Below, piece by piece: positions 1 to 7,373 of a stretch of 12,846 nt of DNA. The position numbers and the translations under genes were made by a program. A model generated the notes under the pieces. The model ran no database searches. It worked only from the letters and a program-made list of their open reading frames with translations, and had not been told where the DNA came from. This DNA is from Bacteroidota bacterium (GTDB lineage Bacteria; Bacteroidota; Kryptoniia; Kryptoniales; JAKASW01). Within the stretch, counting starts at the first letter, position 1; every line of letters starts with the position of its first letter. The stretch spans positions 1-12,846 of the forward strand of contig JAJYOS010000078.1 in NCBI GenBank assembly GCA_021796055.1, written 5' to 3'.

Positions 1-1
1 C

Positions 2-442
2 CAGTCGATCCCGAGCAGCAGCACGAACTGGATACCATACTGGCCGCTCCCGGAGGCATCAGACATGCAATACACGAACGCGGCGGTAAAGAGCGGGAGT
101 AACGATGGTAAGCCGATGGGAGATCCGTATTGGTTCAGCGGACTAACGGCGGTAGCTCAGAGACCGGTTGAGGTAGCGACGAAGTTCGATTTGAGCAACA
201 ACTATCCGAACCCGTTCAATCCGACGACGGTGGTGAAGGTAACGCTGGTAAAATCAGGAGAGATGAGCCTGAAGGTGTATAATGTGCTGGGCCAGCTGGT
301 GAAGGTTGTAGACGCGGGATACAAGTCTCCCGGAATGTACACATACGACATCAACATGGACAGTTTCGCCAGCGGAGTCTATTTCTACACTCTCCAGCAA
401 GGCAATAACATCATGACAAAGAAAATGCTTCTGCTGAAATAA
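2..442 (+). CDS. C-terminal part of a T9SS-secreted protein (5' end outside window)
   Basis: The reading frame is open from the left edge, so this is the last 146 codons of a longer gene; the ATG at 65 is internal, with in-frame coding sequence before it (QSIPSSSTNWIPYWPLPEAS). Residues coded from about 182 to the stop form a T9SS type-A sorting domain: NNYPNPFNPTT, then VYNVLGQLVKVV, then SGVYFYTLQQG and the closing KKMLLLK. This domain is known to direct export across the outer membrane by the type IX system. The part before it contains a GKPMGDPYWF stretch, which resembles the spacer seen between beta-helix domains and sorting domains in secreted proteins of this group; that likeness is from memory and is not proof. 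The functional domain lies outside the window, so no activity can be given. The next gene starts 28 bases downstream, so co-transcription is likely. Confidence 0.9.
   Translation, partial: QSIPSSSTNWIPYWPLPEASDMQYTNAAVKSGSNDGKPMGDPYWFSGLTAVAQRPVEVATKFDLSNNYPNPFNPTTVVKVTLVKSGEMSLKVYNVLGQLVKVVDAGYKSPGMYTYDINMDSFASGVYFYTLQQGNNIMTKKMLLLK
182..439 (+). other. T9SS type-A sorting domain (first copy)
   Basis: The segment encodes about 86 residues starting KFDLSNNYPNPFNP and ending MLLLK. The order NYPNPFNP, VYNVLGQ, SGVYFY and a basic-hydrophobic last strand is the typical layout of this beta-sandwich export signal, normally removed on secretion. It matches the ends of the next two genes in layout, though the middle of each copy differs. 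Confidence 0.9.
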
Positions 443-470
443 TCAACCTGGAGAGGAAGGACTTCTCAAC

Positions 471-3008
471 ATGAAGAAAGCGTATTTGATCGGGACGATA
501 CTCGTCGCGGCGTTTGTTCAAATCGCCGCGGCGAGAAATCTTCCGAATCCCCAAACGCAGGGTGTATGGATCAGCGAGAACTATCTGACCGGTGGCCCGG
601 GCGCCATAGAGTCAATGATGCAGACACTAAGCGCAGAAAATGTCAACGTTATATACGTTGAGGTTTATTCTCACGGTTCCACTATCTATCCAAGCACGGT
701 TATAAGCGATGCGGGCGGTCCGCTTCAGAACCAGGGGTTCGCGGGGACCGATCCGCTGAAGACTGTTATCCAAATTGCTCACAGTTATGGAATAGAAGTC
801 TTCGCCTGGTTTGCCAGCCCATTTCTCCTGTCGCAGCCCAGCGATTCCACGCAGGTTCCGGCGATTTTGGTGAACCATCCCGACTGGGCAGCGGTGCAAC
901 GAGACACTTCAAAGCACTTTTTTGAACCTCACGGTCAGTATGGATACTCATTCGAAGTCGATCCTTGCGTGCCAGCCGCGGCGAACTTCATGACGAACAT
1001 GTTCACGGAATGCGCCAAGAACTATCCAGACATCGACGGCATAGAGATCGACATTGAAAACGACACCGCGGGATGGTACGGAGATACGACCAGGGCGCTC
1101 TTCATGCAAGAGACCGGTAATCCGGATCCGCTCACGCTCCCTGACACGAACTCCGCCTGGCTCGCTTGGCGTCGACTTCAGGTGACGAATCTTGTGGGGA
1201 AAATTTATGACGGGATCAAAGCAGTCAATCCGCAATGTGTCGTCAGTGCCGCGGTCGATCCTCCATATTACGGAGTGAAGCTCGAATCGTGGAACGTATG
1301 GGCTGATGACAATTATGTCGACATACTGGAACCTATGGTTTACCTCCCGACACCGATATTTGACTCACAGTGGTTGTGGTGCCAGGGAAATGTTCCTCCA
1401 GGTTTTCAACTGTCTGCTGGCGTCGCGATCAATTCTGCCGGCTCGGTCCCTAATGCTATTTATGAAATGCAGGACGCCAGGCAAAGGGGTACGGCCGGGA
1501 TTGTAGTCTGGTATTACGGCTACCTCCTTTCATATGCGAACGCGCTTTCAAATTTGAAATCGCAGGTGTTTACACAGAAGACCCTTCCAAGCTTTGACGA
1601 TCTTCTGATGGACACGAAGAGCGACGGACAGTATCGGACTGTCGGCGCTTGGAACTCCGACAGCGGAGGATTCGGCGGTTCATATCAATCGGCATCCGCC
1701 GTTCAGGGCGACACCGCCGTATATTCGGTCAGGATTCTTCGAAACGGCGATTACACCCTCTACGGGTACTGGGCCGGAGATTCGAGTTCCAATTGCGCTG
1801 ATGCGATGGTTCAGACCAGCACGACCGGCTTCGTCAAATCGGATACCATCAATGAGAGACAAAACCTGAATACCTGGCATTACGTCGATCATTTTAAACT
1901 CGTTTACGGCGACACCGTCACCATCAAGCTTGCCGGAGCTGGCAGCGGAAATCTCATCGCGAATGCCTTCCGGTTGAGGCGGAGTATTCCGTTTGTTCTT
2001 GGCGACTACGCGGTACCGGACAGCGAGTCGATCCTCCTCAAGTTCTCTGATCCCCTTCTCAGTCCTTTGTCTGCGGTCACTTCAATTACGGTTTCGCCCT
2101 CAAACGGAAGTGTCTCATCGTACGTCGACCCGGCTGACAACACGATATTGCACCTTACGGTACCGGCGATGGCGCAGGGGGTTCCTTACACACTGAATGT
2201 GGACGACCTCGTCGACCAATCGTTTGATACTCTGAGCTTTTCACAGGTCCTCGCTTTCGCTCCTGACAGCACCAACTTCGTGATAGACGACTCGACTCCA
2301 AATCTTTTTTGGAGGCTATCCGGCCCATGGCAGCAGGACTCCGGAGGCTCGGCGGTTGGTGGCAGCTACTGGGTTGCTCAGCAAGGTTCACAGATAGATC
2401 GTGTGAGGTGGGGACCGATACAGGTAGAGAGCGATGGGTATTATGACGTCTATGCTCACATTCCGAAAACTCAGGTGTCACTGTCGCAACGGTGTTTGTA
2501 CGTAATCACAGATGAGTTCCAGAACGATTCGATCTTCGTTGGGCAGGATACAGCCATGGGAACCTGGTTGAAACTTGGCAACCTGCCTTTTAATGCAGGA
2601 AGTGAGTTCGCTCCGACACTCTCTTCAATCGCAGGGTCCAACACCGCACGATACATAGCGGCAGACGCAGTCATGCTAGTTAAGTCGGTTCAAATCACAA
2701 CCGGCATAAAACAAACTCCTACCTTCGCAAATACTTTCAAGATTTATCAGAACTATCCAAACCCATTTAATCCGAGTACGCTGATTTCATTCAAGCTTGG
2801 CGGGAGGGCTGACGTGAATGTTGACGTTTACAATGTGCTCGGTCAGCGAGTGTCAGAGCTGGTACACGATAAGTCGTTTACAGCCGGGACGTGGAATGTT
2901 CGATTTAACGGCTCTTCTCTGCCGAGCGGTGTCTACTTCTGTCTTGTGACCATAAATAGTCATCTGTTCGATAGCCGCAAAATTCTGAAGATGATGCTCC
3001 TTAAGTAA
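471..3008 (+). CDS. Secreted GHL10-type putative glycoside hydrolase with two golvesin-type modules and T9SS tail
   Basis: This 845-residue protein begins with a signal peptide (MKKAYLIGTILVAAFVQIAAA). Residues about 26-367 look like the GHL10 (DUF187-like) TIM-barrel family: QGVWIS opening, NVNVIYVEVYS, GIEVFAWFAS, DIDGIEIDIEND (about 187-198) at the expected strand-4 position, then VDILEPMVY and GIVVWYYGY. Family members are putative retaining glycosidases; E192, D194 and E196 are candidate acidic active-site residues, which is inference. Residues about 376-505 resemble a golvesin/Xly carbohydrate-binding-like module (GAWNSDSGGFGGSY ... LRR). About 506-595 is an Ig-like (SbsA-type) segment, about 600-742 a second golvesin-like module, and 757-845 a T9SS sorting domain. 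The ATG at 471 is supported by AGGAAGG at 454-460 and by the signal peptide. The likely role is cell-surface binding and cleavage of a polysaccharide; the substrate is unknown. Confidence 0.87.
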   Translation: MKKAYLIGTILVAAFVQIAAARNLPNPQTQGVWISENYLTGGPGAIESMMQTLSAENVNVIYVEVYSHGSTIYPSTVISDAGGPLQNQGFAGTDPLKTVIQIAHSYGIEVFAWFASPFLLSQPSDSTQVPAILVNHPDWAAVQRDTSKHFFEPHGQYGYSFEVDPCVPAAANFMTNMFTECAKNYPDIDGIEIDIENDTAGWYGDTTRALFMQETGNPDPLTLPDTNSAWLAWRRLQVTNLVGKIYDGIKAVNPQCVVSAAVDPPYYGVKLESWNVWADDNYVDILEPMVYLPTPIFDSQWLWCQGNVPPGFQLSAGVAINSAGSVPNAIYEMQDARQRGTAGIVVWYYGYLLSYANALSNLKSQVFTQKTLPSFDDLLMDTKSDGQYRTVGAWNSDSGGFGGSYQSASAVQGDTAVYSVRILRNGDYTLYGYWAGDSSSNCADAMVQTSTTGFVKSDTINERQNLNTWHYVDHFKLVYGDTVTIKLAGAGSGNLIANAFRLRRSIPFVLGDYAVPDSESILLKFSDPLLSPLSAVTSITVSPSNGSVSSYVDPADNTILHLTVPAMAQGVPYTLNVDDLVDQSFDTLSFSQVLAFAPDSTNFVIDDSTPNLFWRLSGPWQQDSGGSAVGGSYWVAQQGSQIDRVRWGPIQVESDGYYDVYAHIPKTQVSLSQRCLYVITDEFQNDSIFVGQDTAMGTWLKLGNLPFNAGSEFAPTLSSIAGSNTARYIAADAVMLVKSVQITTGIKQTPTFANTFKIYQNYPNPFNPSTLISFKLGGRADVNVDVYNVLGQRVSELVHDKSFTAGTWNVRFNGSSLPSGVYFCLVTINSHLFDSRKILKMMLLK
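2737..3005 (+). other. T9SS type-A sorting domain (second copy)
   Basis: This encodes about 89 residues from FKIYQNYPNPFNPST to MMLLK. It keeps VYNVLGQRV and SGVYF, but has FCLV where the other copies have FYTL or FYVL, and it is slightly longer before the last strand. Confidence 0.9.
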
Positions 3009-3067
3009 GGACCAACAGACGGCTCAATCTCGGCCGCGCGTGGACGTGTTCGCACCATTAAACCAAT

Positions 3068-3073
3068 AGGAGG
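3068..3073 (+). promoter_or_regulatory. Strong Shine-Dalgarno site AGGAGG
   Basis: AGGAGG lies five bases before the ATG at 3079 and fixes the start of the RCC1-repeat gene. It is the best ribosome binding site in the window. Confidence 0.75.
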
Positions 3074-3078
3074 AAAGA

Positions 3079-5226
3079 ATGAACAGTTGTTGTAATTCCT
3101 TGAGACGGTCTCGATCCGGACTCATATCTACACTTGCAGCCGCCCTGCTTTTCGGGATGCTGATCGCCGGTTCCGCTGCGGCGCAGCAAGTATTTTCCGG
3201 ACCGGACGGATACGCGGGTTGCGCCATTGACGCAAACGGAAATCTTTACACTTGGGGCATCGATCAATACTTTCATACCGTTGCCACTGGTCCGAGCGGG
3301 AACGCACAGGACATCACGCCCGTACAGGTTGGCTTTCCGACCGGCGTGACGAGCTGGAAATCGGCTTCAGTCGGTTATCTCTTCACGCTCGCTATCGGCA
3401 ACAACGGGAACATTTACGGCTGGGGCGTCAACAATTACGGTCAATTAGGCGACAGCTCGAAGCAAAATTCCAGCGTCCCCGTGATGGTTAAGCTGCCGCA
3501 GGGAGTGACGGCCAAAGGGGTAGCTGCCGGCGAAACGTTCGCGGTGGCTCTCGGGAGCGACGGGAACGTTTACGCGTGGGGTCAAAACAATTACGGTCAA
3601 CTGGGCGACGGCTCGACTGTCAACGATTCAATACCCGTGATGGTCAAGATGCCCAGCGGGATCACGGCCAAGCAGGTATTCGCCGCCCCATTTTTTGCTT
3701 TGGCTATCGGCAGTGACGGAAACGTTTACTCGTGGGGATCAAATTCAACAGGGAATCTCGGCGACAGTACGAAGACGAACTCATCGGTTCCTGTGATGGT
3801 GAAGATGCCTGCGGGGATTACCGCGACTGCCATATCTGCCGGTTCCTCTTACGGTCTGGCCATCGGCAATGACGGAAATGTTTACGCCTGGGGTGGCAAC
3901 GGGTTTGGTCAGCTGGGGGACGACACGACGGCGCTTTCCCTGGTGCCCACGCGTGTCCATATGCCGAGCGGAGTAACAGCTAAGTCGGTCGCCGCGGGAA
4001 GATATTTCACTGCGGCAATCGGAAGCGACGGCAAGGTTTATGCGTGGGGAGATAACCTTTACGGCGAATCATGCACAGATACCATTGATGTGCCGAAGAT
4101 TGTTGAAGTCCCGGAGCCGATAGCCGGACTGCCGCAAGGTGTGAGCGCGACAAGTCTGACCGCAATCCGATGGTCAGGCTTCATCACCGGAAATGACGGA
4201 GATGTGTATTCGTGGGGATACAACCAGGAAGGTGAGCTCGGTATCGGTGTCAAAACGGGCAGCCCGAAGTATGGCATACCGACGGCTACCATAATACCGG
4301 ATTTTGTCCTGGCTCAGCCCGGAGTTCCCTCTCTCATCTCGCCTGCAAATAACGCCGTCAATCAGCCTGACTCTATCGTTTTGAAGTGGCAGAAAGCTCC
4401 CAACGCTACTGAATACCTGTGTCAGCTTTCATCTGATCCGACGTTTGCCACAAATCTCATCGTAAACGACTCGACAGTGACAGACACTTCAGACACGGCT
4501 GTCGGTCTTATGCTTGGCACAAAATATTACTGGCGTGTCCTCTCCGAGAACAACGGCGTCATGAGCTCTTTTTCCGGGACTAATTCACTGACGACCTATT
4601 CCCCTGTTCCGCCTAAGCCGGCTCTTGTTTTGCCGTCTACGGCTGAAACCGGAGTCCCGCGCCGTGCGACGTTTGAGTGGAACCATACCGCCACCGCCAC
4701 AAAATACATGCTGCAGATCGCGACCAGTGGCCAGGTGTACACGCCGGCCGATTCCATGGGCGCATTTGTCATGCAGAACGTAGTGTTCGACACAACTCTT
4801 ACCGATACTGCGGTAGAACTATCAACTCCATTGGCGGCCTCTACGAAGTATTACTGGCATGTGGCTGGCATCAACGCCAACGGGATGGGAGAGTATTCGG
4901 ATTCGGTGATCTTCACTACAGGATCAGGAATTCTTGCGGTGAAATCGACAGCGCAGCTCCCGAAGGAATTCGCGCTTTCTCAGAACTATCCGAATCCGTT
5001 TAACCCGACTACGATGGTAAAGTACAGCCTTCCGAAAGCTCAGTTTGTGACCTTGAAGGTGTACAACGTTCTCGGACAGGAAGTCGCAACGCTTGTCGAA
5101 GCGCAGCAAAGCGCCGGATATTATCAGGTCAGCTTCAACGCCGATCGATTGGCAAGCGGAATTTACTTCTACGTCTTGCGAACGAACAATTACAGTGCGA
5201 CGCGTAAGATGATGTTCTTGAAATAA
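3079..5226 (+). CDS. Secreted RCC1-repeat (beta-propeller) protein with two FN3-like modules and T9SS tail
   Basis: The 715-residue product begins with a basic n-region and hydrophobic stretch (ISTLAAALLFGMLIAGSAAAQ), a signal peptide probably cut after AAA. Seven RCC1-type units follow, each with G-x-D/N-G-N-x-Y-x-WG and usually N-x-x-GQLGD. The conserved Trp residues are W59, W115, W167, W219, W271, W323 and W379, so one full seven-bladed propeller is expected. The first unit (W59) and sixth unit (W323) lack a clean GQLGD. Residues about 414-506 and 511-614 look like fibronectin-III modules (KYYWRV and KYYWHV strands). Residues about 631-715 are a T9SS sorting domain. Bacterial RCC1 proteins are often binding or adhesion proteins; no catalytic motif is visible. 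It follows the GHL10 gene by 70 bases and is followed by a strong hairpin, so it is likely the last gene of its unit. Confidence 0.9.
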   Translation: MNSCCNSLRRSRSGLISTLAAALLFGMLIAGSAAAQQVFSGPDGYAGCAIDANGNLYTWGIDQYFHTVATGPSGNAQDITPVQVGFPTGVTSWKSASVGYLFTLAIGNNGNIYGWGVNNYGQLGDSSKQNSSVPVMVKLPQGVTAKGVAAGETFAVALGSDGNVYAWGQNNYGQLGDGSTVNDSIPVMVKMPSGITAKQVFAAPFFALAIGSDGNVYSWGSNSTGNLGDSTKTNSSVPVMVKMPAGITATAISAGSSYGLAIGNDGNVYAWGGNGFGQLGDDTTALSLVPTRVHMPSGVTAKSVAAGRYFTAAIGSDGKVYAWGDNLYGESCTDTIDVPKIVEVPEPIAGLPQGVSATSLTAIRWSGFITGNDGDVYSWGYNQEGELGIGVKTGSPKYGIPTATIIPDFVLAQPGVPSLISPANNAVNQPDSIVLKWQKAPNATEYLCQLSSDPTFATNLIVNDSTVTDTSDTAVGLMLGTKYYWRVLSENNGVMSSFSGTNSLTTYSPVPPKPALVLPSTAETGVPRRATFEWNHTATATKYMLQIATSGQVYTPADSMGAFVMQNVVFDTTLTDTAVELSTPLAASTKYYWHVAGINANGMGEYSDSVIFTTGSGILAVKSTAQLPKEFALSQNYPNPFNPTTMVKYSLPKAQFVTLKVYNVLGQEVATLVEAQQSAGYYQVSFNADRLASGIYFYVLRTNNYSATRKMMFLK
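3235..4260 (+). repeat. Seven tandem RCC1-coding repeats, core period 156 bp
   Basis: Units are anchored on TGG-GG codons at 3253, 3421, 3577, 3733, 3889, 4045 and 4213. The spacings are 168, 156, 156, 156, 156 and 168 bases. Similarity also exists at DNA level: AACAATTACGGTCAA occurs in the second and third units. The units are diverged enough to be old protein repeats, with some recent homogenisation possible. Confidence 0.85.
4967..5223 (+). other. T9SS type-A sorting domain (third copy)
   Basis: This encodes about 86 residues from EFALSQNYPNPFNPTT through VYNVLGQEVATLV and SGIYFYVL to RKMMFLK. It is the closest of the three copies to the usual consensus. Confidence 0.92.
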
Positions 5227-5248
5227 CACCAGGTTGCTTCTCCCTAGT

Positions 5249-5281
5249 CGACGGGACTGCGCAATGCTGGCAGTCCCGTCG
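5249..5281 (+). terminator. Probable transcription terminator hairpin
   Basis: CGACGGGACTGC (5249-5260) pairs perfectly with GCAGTCCCGTCG (5270-5281) around a nine-base loop, 22 bases after the stop codon of the RCC1 gene. The following bases are GGTCTTT, so the U-run is short. It may be a factor-independent terminator of modest strength or a 3'-end stabilising hairpin. It separates the surface-protein genes from the next gene set. Confidence 0.6.
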
Positions 5282-5419
5282 GGTCTTTACCTCGGCAGCC
5301 TTCGTTTCCAAAGTGGGGTCGCTGCTGATACGGCCTCCCGGCAAAGAGGTGAAACACGATTAGGACTTTTAAGTTCAGAGTAAACTTATGTACTGCAAGA
5401 AATGCCGAAGGATGAATAA

Positions 5420-7297
5420 GTGAATAGATGGATCCTCGTTTCACTCCTCATTTTTGTTGTAACGGCCGATGCATTTCCCATGCGACAGCAGTCTTCCCGA
5501 ATTCTGCATTGCGATGTGCTGGTGGTCGGCGGTGGAACGGGAGGGACAGCTGCCGGAATACAAAGCGCCAGGCTGGGAGCTAAGACGATAATTGTAGACT
5601 CAACTCCCTGGTTAGGCGGGATGCTTACGGCTGCTGGAGTAAGCGCGACTGATGGGGACAACAGACTTCCTTCGGGAATCTGGCAGGAGTTCAGGGAAGC
5701 CATCTGGAAACGCTACGGCGGCCCCAAAGCAGTTGCCACAGGCTGGGTAAGCAACACCAGCTTCCAGCCTTATGTTGCCGACAGCATTTTCAAGGCGATG
5801 GCAGCAAAGGAAAAAAAGCTTCAGATCGTTTATGATTACTGGTTCGTTCACGTAATCAAAACAGGAAAAAGGGTGATCGGCGCCGTCTTCACAGACAAGA
5901 AGGATTCTCTCCTAACCGTTTACGCGAAGGTAGTCATCGACGCGACCGAACTGGGCGATGTCTTCAGTAACGCCGGGGCCGGCTACGATGTTGGAATGGA
6001 AGCGAAATCTTACACCGGCGAACCGTGGGCGCTCGATTCAGCAAATGACATCATTCAAAACATCACCTGGGTCGCAACCCTGAAAGACTATGGCCCAAAC
6101 GCCGACATGACGATACCGAGACCGGCGACATACGATTCAGCCATGTTCTTCTGCTCATGCAAGTCGAAGCAATGTCCTAACGCCGAATGGACGGCGCAGC
6201 GAATGCTTGATTATGGGAGGCTCCCCGATAATGAGTACATGATCAACTGGCCGATACACGGAAACGATTACTATCTGAACGCCATCGACATGAATCATGA
6301 GCAGCGAGAGAAAGCTTACGAGGCCGCCAAGGAAAGAACGCTCTGTTTTGTCTATTACATTCAGCACCAGCTTGGTTACAAGAACCTCGGACTCGCCAAT
6401 GACGAGTACCATACTAAAGACAAACTTCCTTTCATCCCCTACAATCGCGAGGGGAGAAGAGTGAAGGGGATAGTCCGTTTCATAATCAACGACATCCTCC
6501 ATCCGTACGCGAAATCCAGGACGCTTTATCGCACCGCGATCTCCGTCGGCGATTATCCCATCGATCTGCATGTCACCGGTATCCCGAACGCTCCGAAGAG
6601 GGTCTTCCCCCATATCCCGTCCTTCGGCGTCCCGATTGGCTGCCTTGTTCCGAAGCGAGTGAACGGGTTGATCGTAGCCGACAAGGGAATTTCAGTGTCG
6701 AACATCGTCAACGGAGCGACGAGGGTGACCACATGCGTGATGCTGACCGGACAAGCGGCCGGCGCACTTGCGTGGTACTGCGAGTCTCATAATGTGGAGC
6801 CGAGAGAGGCGAACATACGAGCGATACAGAAAGTACTGCTTGACAACAATGCGTACCTTCTCCCATTCATTGATGTCCCGCCGAGCGATCCAAATTTCAG
6901 GGCGATCCAGCGGATCGGCGTGACCGGTATAATACGTGGAGTGGGCGTTCCGTACAACGGCGCCAACCAGACATGGTTTTATCCGGAGTGGCCTATCAGC
7001 CAGTATGAACTGGTGCAGGGATTGAGACCATACTTCCCGGAGTTGGATAGTTATGATTTCGCATCCGGACAGAGACTCACTACAGACGCGCTCCTCAAGA
7101 TTTTCGCGCTTACTGGAAATAATATCCCGATGTCTGAAGTGAGACGCGATTGGCCAAAATTTCATTTGAAAGAACCCTTCAGTCGTTCGTTGAAGTTGAA
7201 CCGCAGAATTGTCGCGGTGTTGGTCGACTTTTACCTGCATCCATTCAATCGTCAGGTAAATTTCCTGGGAAAACTCAAAGCGGCAAATGTCAATTAG
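5420..7297 (+). CDS. Exported FAD-dependent oxidoreductase (FAD_oxidored family) with SLH-like tail
   Basis: The start is GTG at 5420, chosen because GAAGGA (5407-5412) lies seven bases upstream and the resulting N-terminus ([17 protein letters not shown]) is a signal peptide; the nearby ATG at 5412 stops after three codons. The mature part opens with a Rossmann fold: [15 protein letters not shown], with GxGxxG at 37-42 and an acidic D60 (IIVDS) ending the second strand, as in FAD-binding enzymes of the PF12831 type. [16 protein letters not shown] follows, typical of that family. A second nucleotide-fold part (about 395-460: [24 protein letters not shown], then [17 protein letters not shown]) closes the FAD site. 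Residues about 485-545 ([23 protein letters not shown]) resemble an S-layer-homology repeat. C245, C247 and C252 form a Cys cluster. Relatives are often labelled xanthan lyase, which is not supported by a lyase fold here. The substrate is unknown; oxidation of a sugar or similar compound in the periplasm is a guess. No T9SS tail is present. Confidence 0.85.
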   Translation: MNRWILVSLLIFVVTADAFPMRQQSSRILHCDVLVVGGGTGGTAAGIQSARLGAKTIIVDSTPWLGGMLTAAGVSATDGDNRLPSGIWQEFREAIWKRYGGPKAVATGWVSNTSFQPYVADSIFKAMAAKEKKLQIVYDYWFVHVIKTGKRVIGAVFTDKKDSLLTVYAKVVIDATELGDVFSNAGAGYDVGMEAKSYTGEPWALDSANDIIQNITWVATLKDYGPNADMTIPRPATYDSAMFFCSCKSKQCPNAEWTAQRMLDYGRLPDNEYMINWPIHGNDYYLNAIDMNHEQREKAYEAAKERTLCFVYYIQHQLGYKNLGLANDEYHTKDKLPFIPYNREGRRVKGIVRFIINDILHPYAKSRTLYRTAISVGDYPIDLHVTGIPNAPKRVFPHIPSFGVPIGCLVPKRVNGLIVADKGISVSNIVNGATRVTTCVMLTGQAAGALAWYCESHNVEPREANIRAIQKVLLDNNAYLLPFIDVPPSDPNFRAIQRIGVTGIIRGVGVPYNGANQTWFYPEWPISQYELVQGLRPYFPELDSYDFASGQRLTTDALLKIFALTGNNIPMSEVRRDWPKFHLKEPFSRSLKLNRRIVAVLVDFYLHPFNRQVNFLGKLKAANVN

Positions 7298-7373
7298 AAA
7301 TAAATATTGTCTGAAACGGTACTGCGACTCGGTTCGCAACAACTTGATTGAATCCATAGAAGGAAGATCATTA

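Noticed and set aside
3235..4260. Periodic DNA considered as a CRISPR array or satellite
   Set aside because: The 156-base period is in frame and encodes RCC1 units; there are no short identical repeats with unique spacers.
6155..6613. 152-codon open frame on the - strand
   Set aside because: It is entirely inside the oxidoreductase gene and encodes a low-complexity Val/Ile/Asp-rich product without a family.
5420..7297. Xanthan lyase label for the FAD protein
   Set aside because: Relatives carry this name in databases, but the sequence shows a GxGxxG flavin fold and no polysaccharide-lyase toroid or beta-sandwich.
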